A stretch of 64,000 nt of DNA. Origin: Atlanticothrix silvestris CENA357 (GTDB lineage: Bacteria > Cyanobacteriota > Cyanobacteriia > Cyanobacteriales > Nostocaceae). Every line of letters begins with the position of its first letter. Within the stretch, counting starts at the first letter, position 1. Shown one piece after another: positions 27,536 to 38,039 of this stretch. The stretch covers positions 96,525 to 160,524 of the forward strand of contig NZ_JAECZB010000002.1 in the NCBI RefSeq assembly GCF_016056295.1, in the 5' to 3' direction. A model generated the notes under the pieces. It worked only from the letters and a program-made list of their open reading frames with translations. It was not told the origin of the DNA and made no database searches. The position numbers and the translations under genes were made by a program.

Positions 27536-30500
27536 CTAGAACACAAAGTTACTAATATTGTTCATCGCCTGGGGAGTAACATTGTCCAACTGAATGAATG
27601 GTCTGAAAACTGCCGAACCCTTGAAACTATCACGATCAATTTGGAGAATCGTACTGTTAGTAGTGCTACCTTGTACCAGTCGCACATAACCATCAGCAAA
27701 AGCATTACTGCCGCTATAACCATCATTCGCTAGGCTATCGAGCAGTTCAGTTAAAACGATTTTGTCGCTACCAACAGTAAAATCAGTGATGCGATGACCG
27801 ACTTCTCGAATATTAGTGTAGACAAATTCGTCATTCCCAGCACCACCTGTAATTGTTTTGCTACCAGTACCACCGACAATGCGATCGCTCCCTTCAGTAC
27901 CAGTTAATGGGTCACGACTACCATCGCCATTAATCACGTCGCTGGTTTTGATTGCCCACAACTCATTACCGTGGATGCCGTCGTCAGCAGTGAAATAAAG
28001 GGTGTCGTTAAGGTAGGTCAGATTACGGGGATTAGAACCAGTAGCCCCAAGATTGAGGTCTTCGACTATAATAGTGCCTTCTGTAGTACCATCGCTTTTC
28101 CATAATTCTCGACCGTGAATGCCGTCCTCAGCAGAGAAATAAAGAGTGCCATTGACATCGACTAAATCATTAATCGTGTAATCATAATCAGTCCTACTAC
28201 TCTCAGGGTTGATATCTTTAACTATAAAAGTACCCTCTTCAGTACCATCACTTTTCCACAATGTGTCGCCATCAGTGAAATAGAGGATGCCATTAACCCC
28301 GGTCGCAGCAGTCCCAGAATTGAGGTCTTTGACTAGGACAGTGCCCGCTTCTGTGCCATCGCTCTTCCACAACTCTGCACCGTTGATGTAATTAGCAAAG
28401 AAATATAGAATGCCGTTGACATAGGTATTAGAGCTAAAGTAGTAATTATAGTCAAAACCATACATGCCACCAGGATTGATATCTTTGACTAGGACAGTGC
28501 CAGCAGTAGTACCATCGCTTTTCCATAACTCTTGACCATGAACACCATCGTCAGCACTGAAATAAAGGATGCCGTTAATGTTAATCAAGGTTGAGATATT
28601 GGAGGAGACAGCAGACCCAGGATTGATATCTTTAACTAAGACAGTGCCTTCTTCTGTACCATCGCTCTTCCATAACTCTTCACCGTGAACGCCATCGTCA
28701 GCACTGAAATAAAGGCTGTTATTAATGCTAACCAAGTTGATAAAGATACGAGAACTATCAGAGCCTGGGTTAATATCTTTGACTAGGACAGTCCCAGCAA
28801 TAGTGCCATCAGTTTTCCACAACTCTCTACCGTAAGTCTGGTCATAAGAAGTGAAATATAGGGTATCCGTAGCGCTAATCAGAGGATAGAAGGTTTGGCT
28901 TTCGCTACTGGTTTTGAGCTTAACAGTACCAGCACTAGTGCCATCACTTTTCCATAGACCATAACCATAACTGCTGCCAGTGCTTTCAGAAGTAGTGAAA
29001 TAGAGTATACCGTTGACGTTTGTTGGGTCGTATGTGCCAGAGCTAGACTTTGGAAAGTCTTTAACTAAGACAGTGCCTTCTTCTGTGCCGTCGCTCTTCC
29101 ACAACTTAAAATTGCTGTCATAAGTAGTGAAATAGACGATGCCGTCAATATTTATCTGTATTATATTGGGATCAGAACTCTTAAACCCAGGAACGATGTC
29201 TTTGACTAGGACAGTGCCTGCCAACGTTCCATCGCTCTTCCATAACTCTGTGCCATTAATACCATCATTAGCGCTGAGATAGAGGATGTCGTTGACTTTT
29301 GTCAAGTAGGAGTAGGGGCTGTATGAACTAGTAGGGCCTGGGTAGATGTCCTTTACTAGGTAGGGTTCAGTTAGTACCACTGCACTAGTATCATCGGCAA
29401 TTGTAGCATTAGCAGCCTTGGCAGATGGATCTACAGCATAGTACTGGTAGTACTGATCAAACAAGGTAACATTAACAGTTTTGTTACCTTCTGGAAAGGT
29501 ATCACTTAATGGGGTAATAGTGATATCAACAAAGGACTGACCTGCGGTAATGGTGACAGTTTCTGTGAGTCGATTGTAGTCTTTGCCGTTAATCGCAGTG
29601 CCATCAACGTTATATATTACAGTCAAAGAAGCGCTAGTGTCCCCAGTGCGGCTAATACGAAAGACGGCTGGTTCATTGCCAGCTTCAGCAGCGCTAGCAT
29701 CAATGGCAGTAATACTAACGATAGGACTAGCTACAGGTGTATTGGTGTTCAAAGCCCACAATTCATAACCGTGGATGCCGTCGTCAGCAGTAAAATAGAC
29801 AACACCATCGACGTTAATTAGTTTAAAGTTATCTCCAGAAGAACCACCAGAGCCTGGGTTAATATCTTTTACTCTGACAGTGCCAGCAGTAGTGCCATCA
29901 CTTGTCCACAATTCTCCACCGTAGATGCCGTCGTTAGCAGAGAAATAGAGAATACCATTGACGTTAGTCAGACTAGATATATTAGAACCCCCAGACCCAC
30001 GTTTGATGTCTTTAACCAAGACAGTACCAGCAGTAGTGCCATCGCTTTTCCATAACTCTCCACCGTGGATGCCATCGTCAGCAATAAAATAGAGGATGCC
30101 ATCGACGTTAGTCAGACCGGATATTTTGGAACTACCAGATCCTGAGTTGATGTCTTTAACCAGAACAGTGCCAGCAGTAGTGCCATCACTTTTCCATAAT
30201 TCTCTACCATGAGTCCCATCATCGACATAGAAATAGAGAATATCACCGATGTTAATTACATCGAGTATACTGTTGCCACTAACAAAACTGCCGAGCGTCC
30301 CTGGCTTAATATCTTTAATCAGGACAGTACCCTCTTCAGTACCATCGCTTTTCCACAACTCATAATCGCCCTCAGCCACGAAATAGAGAGTGCCGTTGAT
30401 ATTTCTCAGATATGAGGTTGCGATGTCTTTGACTTTGACAGTGCCCTCCTGCATACCATCGCTTTTCCATAACTCATCTGCATAAGTGAAATAGAAAATA

Positions 30501-31213
30501 CTATTAACATTTGTCAGGTTATGTATATCTATATAGTTGTTACCGTCATCATCATAGCCGCCCCTGAATTCTTTTAATGGGACAGTGCCTTCTTCGGTAC
30601 CATCGCTTTTCCACAACGTAATTTGCTCAGTGTTGTTGAACTGGTAAAAAACATTATCATAAGTAGTGAAATAAAGTATACCGTTGACATTTGTTGATGA
30701 ACCAATACCAACAAAATTATCAAGTTCTTTGACTCGGAAAGTACCCGCAGTAGTACCATCACTCTTCCACAAGTCATAATGGTACTCTTCCTCGTAATCA
30801 CCCGTCGTTTTAAGAACAGAGAAATAGAGAGTGCCGTTGATATTTGCCAGTAATGTAGGAGGAGTATAGCGATTGCCAGTAAAATTGGCTACATTTACTG
30901 TACCTTCTGGAGTTCCATCACTTCTCCACAATGTATAACCGTCAGTCAAGAAGTAAAAAATTCCGTTAAAGTTTGTCAGTCCTTGGGGTTCAGTATTAAA
31001 GACAGACACCGGAGAGATGTCCTTGAGCGCTATGGTGCCAGGCTTTGTGCCATCGCTCGTCCATAAGCGAATACCTACATAGTCCTCGTAGGCATCATCT
31101 TCTAAACTAAAAGAAGTAAAAAAGTAAACAGTACTATTGACGTTTGTTAGGTAAAAGATATTAGAACCATCAAATCCAGGGTTGATGTCATTCACCAAAT
31201 AGGGTTTAGCCAT
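27536..31213 (-). CDS. Giant secreted ELWxxDGT-repeat protein (copy A)
   Basis: About 1225 residues from ATG 31213 (MAKPYLVNDINPGFDGSN), with GGAGG just upstream. It is built of some twenty or more ~50-residue β-propeller-like units carrying (E)LWKSDGT..GTV.VKDI and LYFxADDGxHG. A Calx-beta domain (~515-625, ASAAEAGNEPAVFRISRTGD) divides two repeat blocks. The C-terminal end has a short RTX-like GGTGSKTITGGAGNDEFVYT and a final domain ending NISNFVF, typical of type I secretion targets. It is probably an exported, Ca2+-binding surface or adhesin protein. It lies 93 bp downstream of the copy-B stop. Confidence 0.85.
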   Translation of the reverse strand: MAKPYLVNDINPGFDGSNIFYLTNVNSTVYFFTSFSLEDDAYEDYVGIRLWTSDGTKPGTIALKDISPVSVFNTEPQGLTNFNGIFYFLTDGYTLWRSDGTPEGTVNVANFTGNRYTPPTLLANINGTLYFSVLKTTGDYEEEYHYDLWKSDGTTAGTFRVKELDNFVGIGSSTNVNGILYFTTYDNVFYQFNNTEQITLWKSDGTEEGTVPLKEFRGGYDDDGNNYIDIHNLTNVNSIFYFTYADELWKSDGMQEGTVKVKDIATSYLRNINGTLYFVAEGDYELWKSDGTEEGTVLIKDIKPGTLGSFVSGNSILDVINIGDILYFYVDDGTHGRELWKSDGTTAGTVLVKDINSGSGSSKISGLTNVDGILYFIADDGIHGGELWKSDGTTAGTVLVKDIKRGSGGSNISSLTNVNGILYFSANDGIYGGELWTSDGTTAGTVRVKDINPGSGGSSGDNFKLINVDGVVYFTADDGIHGYELWALNTNTPVASPIVSITAIDASAAEAGNEPAVFRISRTGDTSASLTVIYNVDGTAINGKDYNRLTETVTITAGQSFVDITITPLSDTFPEGNKTVNVTLFDQYYQYYAVDPSAKAANATIADDTSAVVLTEPYLVKDIYPGPTSSYSPYSYLTKVNDILYLSANDGINGTELWKSDGTLAGTVLVKDIVPGFKSSDPNIIQINIDGIVYFTTYDSNFKLWKSDGTEEGTVLVKDFPKSSSGTYDPTNVNGILYFTTSESTGSSYGYGLWKSDGTSAGTVKLKTSSESQTFYPLISATDTLYFTSYDQTYGRELWKTDGTIAGTVLVKDINPGSDSSRIFINLVSINNSLYFSADDGVHGEELWKSDGTEEGTVLVKDINPGSAVSSNISTLININGILYFSADDGVHGQELWKSDGTTAGTVLVKDINPGGMYGFDYNYYFSSNTYVNGILYFFANYINGAELWKSDGTEAGTVLVKDLNSGTAATGVNGILYFTDGDTLWKSDGTEEGTFIVKDINPESSRTDYDYTINDLVDVNGTLYFSAEDGIHGRELWKSDGTTEGTIIVEDLNLGATGSNPRNLTYLNDTLYFTADDGIHGNELWAIKTSDVINGDGSRDPLTGTEGSDRIVGGTGSKTITGGAGNDEFVYTNIREVGHRITDFTVGSDKIVLTELLDSLANDGYSGSNAFADGYVRLVQGSTTNSTILQIDRDSFKGSAVFRPFIQLDNVTPQAMNNISNFVF

Positions 31214-31306
31214 AATTCCTCCATACATTGCTAAAGTTGCTGATTCAAACAATTGATGCAATTGGCTTTGAAGCTATTAATTAAAAAAAACTTTGAAAAT
31301 ATTAAG

Positions 31307-34300
31307 CTAGAACACGAAGTTATTAATATTATTCATCGTTTGTGGGGTAACATTGTCTAACTGAATAAATGGTCTAAAAACTGCCGAACCGTTGAAACTA
31401 TCACGGTCAATTTGGAGAATAGTACTGTTAGTGGTGCTACCTTGTAGCAGTCGCACATAACCATCAGTAAAAGCATTGCTGCCGTTATAATCACCATTCG
31501 CTAGGCTATCGAGCAGTTCAGTTAAAACGATTTTGTCGCTACCAACAGTAAAATCAGCGATGCGATGACCGACTTCTCGAATATTGGTGTAGACAAATTC
31601 GTCATTCCCAGCGCCACCTGTGATTGTTTTGCTACCAGTACCACCTACGATTTTGTCGCTCCCCTCAGTACCAGTTAATGGGTCACGATTATTACCACCG
31701 TTAATAATATTGATGGAGTCGCTGATTGTAGCAGTGGCAAAAGTGTTAGACGTATCTAAGTCATAGTCAATTCCAGTAGCGAGAGTTAGAGTAACAGTTT
31801 CGCTACCCTCTACCAAACCATCATCTACTGGAGTGATTGTGATATCTGCAAAAGATTGACCAACAGCGAGACTGGCAATACCAGTAAGTTGGGTGTAGTC
31901 GCTGCCGTTGCTGGCTGTACCGTCAATAGTATATTTTACAGCTAAGGCAATATCAGTATCACCAGTGCGATTAATGCGGAAACTGGCTGGGGAGTTGCCA
32001 TCTTCAATAGCATTGGTATCAATAGCGCTAATAGTGACTGTAGAGTTGATGGCGGTAGGATTGGTATTCAATGCCCATAACTCTCTACCGTTGATACCAT
32101 CGTCAGCTGTAAAATAAAGGATGCCGTCAACGTTAGTCAATTGAGAGGGATATAAACCACCACCAGCCCCAGGTATGCTGTCTTTGACCAAGACAGTACC
32201 TTCTGGAGTACCATCACTTGCCCACAACTCTCCACCGTGGATACCGTCGTCAGCAAGGAAATAGAGGATGCCGTTAACGTTGGTTGGTTCGGGTTCAAAT
32301 ATGTTGAGGTTTGAATTAAAGGAGGGAACTGAACCTCTAGACCCGGCATTAATATCTTTGACCAAGACAGTACCATTTTCAGTACCATCACTTTTCCACA
32401 GTTCTCCACCGTGAGTACCGTCGTCAGCAAAGAAATAGAGGATGCCGTTAACGTTAGTCAAATGGGGTTCAAAGTAAGAGAGAATATTATCGCCATTAGA
32501 ATCTAAATTAGGAAAAGAATCACCAACACCAGGGTTGATATCTTTAACTAAAACAGTGCTTTCTTGAGTGCCATCGCTTTTCCACAACTCTCTACCGTGG
32601 ATGCTATCATCTTGAATAAAGTAGCGGGTGCCGTTGATATTAATCATCTCAGACGAACCGAAATCAATAGACCCAGGATCTTCAACCAGAACAGTACCCT
32701 CTGCTGTGCCATCACTCTTCCACAACTCATCACCGTTGATACTGTCATAAGTGGTGAAGTATAGTGTGTTATTGATGTTTCTCAGATTATAGAGTTGAGA
32801 ATTATTAAACCCAGAAAATATATCTTTAACCAGGACAGTACCATTCTTTGTGCCATCGCTTTTCCACAACTCTGTAAAGTTAACAGCGAAATATAGTGTG
32901 TCGTTGACGTTTATCAGATTTTCGGGTTCGGAGCTACCAGACCCAGGAATAATATCTTTAAACAGAACAGTGCTTTCTTGAGTTCCATCGCTTTTCCACA
33001 ATTCTCTACCATTTATGCCGTCATCAGCAGTGAAGTACAATGTGCCGTTGACGTTTGTTAGGTTAGATGGTTCCGTATAGTAGTCATTATTATTACCAGG
33101 ATAAATGTTTTTTACTAGATATAGTTGAGTTGGTACTCGTGCGGTACTGGCGTTATCGGCAATTACAACGGTGGCAGTGGTCTTAGAGGTATCTGTAGCG
33201 TAGTAAGACTGATTAAACAGCGTGAGGGTGACAGTTTCATTACCTTCTCTGAGAATATCATCTAGTGGGGCAATAGTTATATCTGCAAAGGATTGACCTA
33301 CATCAATGGTGATAGTAGCGTTGAGTTGGCTGTAGTCGCTCTTGTTGCCGGCAGTGCCATCAATATTATATTTAACAGTCAACGCAGTACTAGTATCGCC
33401 AGTACGACTAATACGGAAAATACCTGGAATGTTACCAGCTTCAGCAGCGTAGGCATCGATAGCAGTAATGCTAACTATGGGGCTGACTACAGGGGGGTTA
33501 GTGTTTACCGCCCATAGTTCTTTACCGTGGATACCATCGTTAGCATAGAAATAAAGAATACCATCGACGTTGGTTAGGTCAGAAGGATTAGAATCACCAG
33601 ACCCAAGAACGATATCTTCTACTAAAACAGTGCCTGCTTCTGTGCCATCGCTTTTCCACAACTCTCTACCGTGGATACCATCGTTAGCAATGAAGTAAAG
33701 AATGCCATTGACGTTAGTTAAACTGGGCAAAGCGTTGTTGACAGAAGAAGCAGAATTACCAGACCCAGAATTGATGTCTTTAACTAAGACAGTGCCTGCT
33801 TCTGTGCCATCGCTCTTCCACAACTCATTACCATGAATGCCGTCGTCAGCATAAAAGTAGAAAATATTGTTGATAATGGTCAAGTTAAAGGGAGTGGAAC
33901 TACCAGACCCAGAGTTAATATCTTTAACTAAGACGGTTCCATTCTCTGTGCCATCACTTTTCCACAATTCTCTACCGCGGGTACCATCATCAGCAAAGAA
34001 GTACAAAGTGCCGTTGATATTAGTCAACTCAGAGGGATTGGAGCCAGCAGACTCAAAGTTGTTCTCTTCAGACCCAGGTTTAATATCTTTGACTAGAACA
34101 GTACCAGCCTCAGTGCCATCACTCTTCCACAATTCATAACCAAAAGTGTTGTCGTAAGCATTGAAATAGAGAATACTACCGATGTTAGTTGGTAGGACAC
34201 GGTTATCCGATAAAAATCCAAACGGTGGACTGATATCTTTGACTAAAACAGTGCCAGCCTCAGTGCCATCACTTTTCCATAACTTGTAAGTGAATACATC

Positions 34301-34879
34301 TAGATTATAAATATTAAAATAGACGATGCCATTAGCATTGATTATGGATTGAATACTATTGTATCTACCGTCAAGCTGAAAGTCTTTGACTAAAACAGTA
34401 CCTTCTTGAGTCCCGTCGCTTTTCCACAATTCTACTGTCCTACTATTCCTAGAAGCAGTGAAATAGAGGTTGCCGTTAACGTTTGTCAGCAGGGCAAAAC
34501 CATATTCACTAAGAGCATCATAACTAAAGTCTCCAACTAAAACAGTGCCAGCTTCAGTGCCATCGCTCTTCCACAATTTTCTATTGAGAGTACCATCTTC
34601 AGCTGCGAAATAGAGGGTGCCATTGACGTTGGTGAAATTGTAACCAAACCCGTAAAAATAATTATCAGTCGTACCACCAGGATAGATATCTTTAAGCAGA
34701 ACAGTGCCAGCCTCAGTACCATCACTCTTCCATACCTCATTCCCGCGAATGCCATCATTGGCAGCGAAGTATAGAGTGCCATTGACGTTAGTTAGTTCTG
34801 GCGAAGAGTTCCTGTAAGTCTTAGGAGTGGAATCATTAGAGCCAGGATTAATATCTTTTACCAAGTAGGGTTTAGCCAT
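31307..34879 (-). CDS. Giant secreted ELWxxDGT-repeat protein (copy B)
   Basis: About 1190 residues from ATG 34879 (MAKPYLVKDINPGSNDST) with GGAG upstream. It has the same architecture as copy A, with ELWKSDGT repeats, two Calx-beta regions (~480-590 and ~965-1060) and the same RTX-like C-terminal secretion module (GSDKIVGGTGSKTITGGAGN). The leaders upstream of both starts share GAATCAGCAACTTTAGCAAT and the spacers share GCAATTGGCTTT, so the two genes arose by tandem duplication including intergenic DNA. Copy A lies directly downstream, so co-transcription is plausible. Confidence 0.85.
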   Translation of the reverse strand: MAKPYLVKDINPGSNDSTPKTYRNSSPELTNVNGTLYFAANDGIRGNEVWKSDGTEAGTVLLKDIYPGGTTDNYFYGFGYNFTNVNGTLYFAAEDGTLNRKLWKSDGTEAGTVLVGDFSYDALSEYGFALLTNVNGNLYFTASRNSRTVELWKSDGTQEGTVLVKDFQLDGRYNSIQSIINANGIVYFNIYNLDVFTYKLWKSDGTEAGTVLVKDISPPFGFLSDNRVLPTNIGSILYFNAYDNTFGYELWKSDGTEAGTVLVKDIKPGSEENNFESAGSNPSELTNINGTLYFFADDGTRGRELWKSDGTENGTVLVKDINSGSGSSTPFNLTIINNIFYFYADDGIHGNELWKSDGTEAGTVLVKDINSGSGNSASSVNNALPSLTNVNGILYFIANDGIHGRELWKSDGTEAGTVLVEDIVLGSGDSNPSDLTNVDGILYFYANDGIHGKELWAVNTNPPVVSPIVSITAIDAYAAEAGNIPGIFRISRTGDTSTALTVKYNIDGTAGNKSDYSQLNATITIDVGQSFADITIAPLDDILREGNETVTLTLFNQSYYATDTSKTTATVVIADNASTARVPTQLYLVKNIYPGNNNDYYTEPSNLTNVNGTLYFTADDGINGRELWKSDGTQESTVLFKDIIPGSGSSEPENLINVNDTLYFAVNFTELWKSDGTKNGTVLVKDIFSGFNNSQLYNLRNINNTLYFTTYDSINGDELWKSDGTAEGTVLVEDPGSIDFGSSEMININGTRYFIQDDSIHGRELWKSDGTQESTVLVKDINPGVGDSFPNLDSNGDNILSYFEPHLTNVNGILYFFADDGTHGGELWKSDGTENGTVLVKDINAGSRGSVPSFNSNLNIFEPEPTNVNGILYFLADDGIHGGELWASDGTPEGTVLVKDSIPGAGGGLYPSQLTNVDGILYFTADDGINGRELWALNTNPTAINSTVTISAIDTNAIEDGNSPASFRINRTGDTDIALAVKYTIDGTASNGSDYTQLTGIASLAVGQSFADITITPVDDGLVEGSETVTLTLATGIDYDLDTSNTFATATISDSINIINGGNNRDPLTGTEGSDKIVGGTGSKTITGGAGNDEFVYTNIREVGHRIADFTVGSDKIVLTELLDSLANGDYNGSNAFTDGYVRLLQGSTTNSTILQIDRDSFNGSAVFRPFIQLDNVTPQTMNNINNFVF

Positions 34880-34971
34880 CATTACTCCATACATTGCTAA
34901 AGTTGCTGATTCAAATAATTAATGCAATTGGCTTTCAAGCTATCAATTAAACAAGCTTTGAAGAGACTAAA

Positions 34972-35169
34972 TTAGAACACAAAATTATTAATATTATTCA
35001 TCATCTGGGGGGCAACATTATTATCTAACTGAATAAATGGTCGAAAAGTTGCTGAACCTATAAGACCATCACGGTCAATTTGCACAATCGTACTGTTAAC
35101 AGTACTTCCTTGTACTAGTTGCACATAACCATCAACAAATGCATTACTGCCGTTATAACCGCCAGTCAA
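34972..35169 (-). pseudogene. C-terminal relic of a third ELWxxDGT protein
   Basis: 65 codons whose translation (GGYNGSNAFVDGYVQLVQGS, STIVQIDRDGLIGSATFRPF, ending NNINNFVF) matches the final ~64 residues of copies A and B. The homology stops abruptly at about 35172. Upstream are unrelated AT-rich sequences without the repeats, RTX motif or start codon. This is the leftover 3' end of a deleted gene in the tandem array. Confidence 0.85.
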
Positions 35170-35172
35170 TAA

Positions 35173-35648
35173 ATACCAAACGGTTTTTATAGTTTTGTTT
35201 GTTAAGCAATTGTAGTGTTTGAGTGTTTTCCATTACGGTGATTCCAATTTTTAATTTTTAGAAAAATAATTAACGCTGATATCATTGCTTTTGACAAAAA
35301 TCGGACTTTTATTAGCAATTACTCGGTGAATTAACGCAATCAATTTTAAAGTTACTAATTAAACTCGTGGATTTTTCTGAACTTGGAGACGAAACTTTTC
35401 TTAACAAAACTATACTAAACAGCAATAATCTATCAGTTAAATTGCTGAGATCTCAGTACTTAAAATAAGTGACTAGCGCTGAAAAAGCAATGTAAAAATT
35501 TTGGTGCCTCAAAAATTTATCCCTGCTTTATATAGATAAAGCAATGATGAAGAGAGTAGCATTGTTTTTTATCCGAATACAGACCTACTCAAAATGGAAA
35601 GTTTTTCCATAAACGAATGAAAGTTGAAAAAGTGGTTTATTTACTATA
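35173..35648. other. AT-rich region upstream of the ELWxxDGT relic
   Basis: About 475 bp without recognisable genes. It may hold the former promoter region of the array. The end at 35642-35648 (TACTATA) is the left flanking repeat of the adjacent mobile element. Confidence 0.4.
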
Positions 35649-35869
35649 GGACTTACGCACTATTTACGGAATAACATAGACACGCTAGTGGCTTGCCGCA
35701 GGCTACCGCAGAGGCACAGCGAAAAGTTGTCATAGCGCAGCGTAAAGCCTGCGGCATAGCTACGCTTAGAGCGAGTCCACGAGCGTCGGAGGGTTTCCCT
35801 CCGTAACAAACTTTTCAAGACAGAGGGCACTGAGGAATGAGAGTTTGAGATATGTTTGCGTAAGTCCTG
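35649..35869. mobile_element. MITE-like element with GACTTACGCA ends
   Basis: 221 bp. Inverted ends are GGACTTACGCA (from 35649) and TGCGTAAGTCC near 35869; TACTATA occurs directly outside both ends (35642-35648 and 35870-35876), a likely 7-bp target duplication. Inside it shares CACAGCGAAAAGTTGTCA and GAGGGTTTCCCTCCGTAAC with the element at 58672-58937. No transposase is present; the open frame across it is not a gene. Confidence 0.78.
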
Positions 35870-35876
35870 TACTATA

Positions 35877-36484
35877 AAAAACCGAATTATGAGATTATTT
35901 TTTTGCCCTACAAAAAGCAATTTAAGAGAAATTATAAATAACTAAAAATCAAGACAATTGAAGATTTTATTGAAATTTGTTGCGGGATTTTCCGGAATTA
36001 GAATAACTGAACTTGAAATAAAAAATAGAAGTGGGAACTCATACTCTTTACCCCGAATAAATAAGCGTAAATCCTGACAAATCCTGTTTGAAATTACAAG
36101 TCACAATGTCACAGGTGCGGCAGAACTTCCTAAAAAACCACACCCAAGTCTCAACAAATAGAGTCACACTGCATTTCTTGGTCAGATAGACCAAGTCACA
36201 ATCTCTATTACCATAGCAATTAGGAGCGAATGCCAATCACAGCCAAATCTGCAAGTGAGCAAATGCAAACAATCACATGAGACTTGTCTTGGGAAACATT
36301 CGTGTGAAAAACTTGGGAGCCGTTCCAGAAAATTTGTAGTTTTCAAACTGGCAACTTTTTATTAGCAGATGTGCTTTTGCAGTGCATTTTGAACAGACAA
36401 GATTAATAGCTATGGAAGAGGGCAAACTTTAAACTTCTTTCCATTTGCCAAACGAGCAAACTAAATTATAGAAGGTGATGCAAC
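35877..36484. other. Intergenic region, no gene recognised
   Basis: About 600 bp before the L,D-transpeptidase gene, mostly AT-rich, with a small minus-strand open frame (36048-36236) lacking homology or a start signal. The transpeptidase promoter should lie in the last 100 bp; GAAGGTGATG precedes its ATG. Confidence 0.4.
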
Positions 36485-37009
36485 ATGCAAAGTTGGATAC
36501 GTTGCTCAGGAACTTTCTGTACAGGTGTAGTGTTGATGATGGCGACTTTAGTTTCTTGGTCGCTACCAACTACGGCTGACCCCAGTTCTTCTGCGGCTAG
36601 AGCTGCATCAGTCAATAACAAAAGTATTACCATATCTGATGCTCGGATGGCATCTTTGCCTCGCCGGATTGAAATTGACTTGTCTGAGCAACGCTTACGT
36701 GCATGGGAAGGTAAAAAACTAGTGTATTCATTCCGAATTTCCACAGGAAAGCGCTCGACTCCTACACCCACAGGAAAGTTTTTGATTAATTCTAAGTATC
36801 GCACTAACAGAATGCGAGGCAGAGGCTACGACATTCCTGATGTTCCTTACGCCATGTATTTCCATAGAGGCTATGCCATTCATGGCGCTTACTGGCATAA
36901 TCGGTTTGGGATTCCCGTTAGTCGTGGTTGCGTAAATTTGCCAGTCAAACAGGCGCGCCAACTATACAATTGGTCTTCTGTGGGAACTTTAGTAGTGGTG
37001 CGTAGATAA
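36485..37009 (+). CDS. L,D-transpeptidase (YkuD domain)
   Basis: Exported 174-residue enzyme that forms 3-3 peptidoglycan crosslinks or attaches proteins to the wall. An N-terminal signal peptide (FCTGVVLMMATLVSW) precedes the YkuD domain: IEIDLSEQRLRAWEGKKLVY, STGKRSTPTPTGKF, then the catalytic HGAYWHNRFGIPVSRGCVNL, with its His and the Cys in SRGCVN. The protein ends soon after the active site, standard for small cyanobacterial L,D-transpeptidases. A strong terminator follows at 37034. Confidence 0.93.
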   Translation: MQSWIRCSGTFCTGVVLMMATLVSWSLPTTADPSSSAARAASVNNKSITISDARMASLPRRIEIDLSEQRLRAWEGKKLVYSFRISTGKRSTPTPTGKFLINSKYRTNRMRGRGYDIPDVPYAMYFHRGYAIHGAYWHNRFGIPVSRGCVNLPVKQARQLYNWSSVGTLVVVRR

Positions 37010-37033
37010 ATAATATCGTTTCACTTTTAAATT

Positions 37034-37070
37034 AGCTACAAATAGACTGTAGAAAAGCCTATTTGTAGCT
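37034..37070 (+). terminator. Rho-independent terminator after L,D-transpeptidase
   Basis: Perfect 12-bp stem AGCTACAAATAG (37034-37045) / CTATTTGTAGCT (37059-37070), then TTCTTTTCT. It lies 25 bases past the stop codon. Confidence 0.75.
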
Positions 37071-37163
37071 TTCTTTTCTACGAACTAACCCAAAAGGAGT
37101 TAGGCTAAAAAAGTATGTCTAATAATATAGTTAAAGATTAAGCAGCCAAAAGAGGAACATTTT

Positions 37164-37805
37164 ATGCTTGTTGTTCATCATCTCAATAATTCGCGATCGC
37201 AGCGCGTGCTGTGGCTGCTTGAAGAATTAGGTGTCGAATACGAGATTAAGTACTATGAACGCGATCATCAGACGATGTTGGCACCAGAGTCACTGCGCCA
37301 AGTCCATCCTCTTGGTAAGTCACCGACAATCACAGATGCAGAGCTGACCCTCACTGAATCCGGCGCTATCATCGAATACATAGTCGAGCGCTACGGCAGT
37401 GGTCGGCTAGTTCCGGCATCTGGTACACCGGAGCGTTTGCGCTATACATACTGGCTACATTACGCTGAAGGTTCTGCAATGCCACCGCTGGTGATGAATT
37501 TAGTCTTCGACCATTTTGAAACAGGGGACAGCGGCGCGAAGGATGCATTCATCACTCCTCAGATCAAGCTTCACTTTGATTACATAGAAGCCGAACTCTC
37601 AAAAAGTACGTGGTTTGTAGGCGAAGAATTTACTGCTGCCGATATCTAAATGAGCTTTCCTTTAGAAATGGCTGCTATGCAAGCTGAACTTATCGAGAAC
37701 CGACCAAAGCTTAAGCAATTTATCGAGCGCATCCATGCAAGACCTGCTTACAAACATGCCCTTGAACGTGGAGGTAAATACGACTTCGCTAACAGCATTA
37801 AATAA
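37164..37805 (+). pseudogene. Glutathione S-transferase interrupted by in-frame stop
   Basis: The frame encodes a GST: N-terminal thioredoxin-like domain (VVHHLNNSRSQRVLWLLEEL, then HPLGKSPTITDAELTLTESG with the glutathione-binding ES) and α-helical domain to EEFTAADI. A TAA at 37647-37649 then stops translation. The same frame reads on without shift as MSFPLEMAAMQAELIENRP, KLKQFIERIHARPAYKHALE, ending at TAA 37803-37805. Those 51 residues are the normal GST C terminus, so a single C-to-T change of CAA or CAG (Gln) explains the break. A shortened 161-residue product may still be made; it lacks the last helices. Confidence 0.85.
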
Positions 37806-38039
37806 TTGTCGTACCGTAATATTAATTACTTTTAACCAATGTATGATGTTGATTTTCTTGCAGATTTAGGCACTGTTTTGTGTGCATCAAAATATTTTCT
37901 ACCGGGACAATTAGCGTTGTTGTGAACATCCCAATAACTGCGGGCTACTTGAAGGAGCCAACGGACTTGTTTATAGACAGCAGCAATTTATCGGAGTGTT
38001 TGTTAAGAAAGTTATTATGGCTTTGATATTGGGAAAAGC
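37806..38039. other. Intergenic region with weak minus-strand open stretch
   Basis: 234 bp. On the minus strand an open stretch of about 49 codons reads VYKQVRWLLQVARSYWDVHN and NANCPGRKYFDAHK without any start codon. It looks protein-like but has no recognised homologue, so it may be a gene fragment. Confidence 0.3.

Noticed and set aside
35660-35920. 86-residue minus-strand open frame
   Set aside because: It runs through the MITE at 35649-35869 and its reading is repeat sequence.
36048-36236. 62-residue minus-strand open frame
   Set aside because: No ribosome-binding site, no recognisable family and unremarkable AT-rich composition.
37806-38039. 49-codon minus-strand open stretch as a gene
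   Set aside because: It has no start codon and no recognised family. It is kept only as a note in the intergenic entry.
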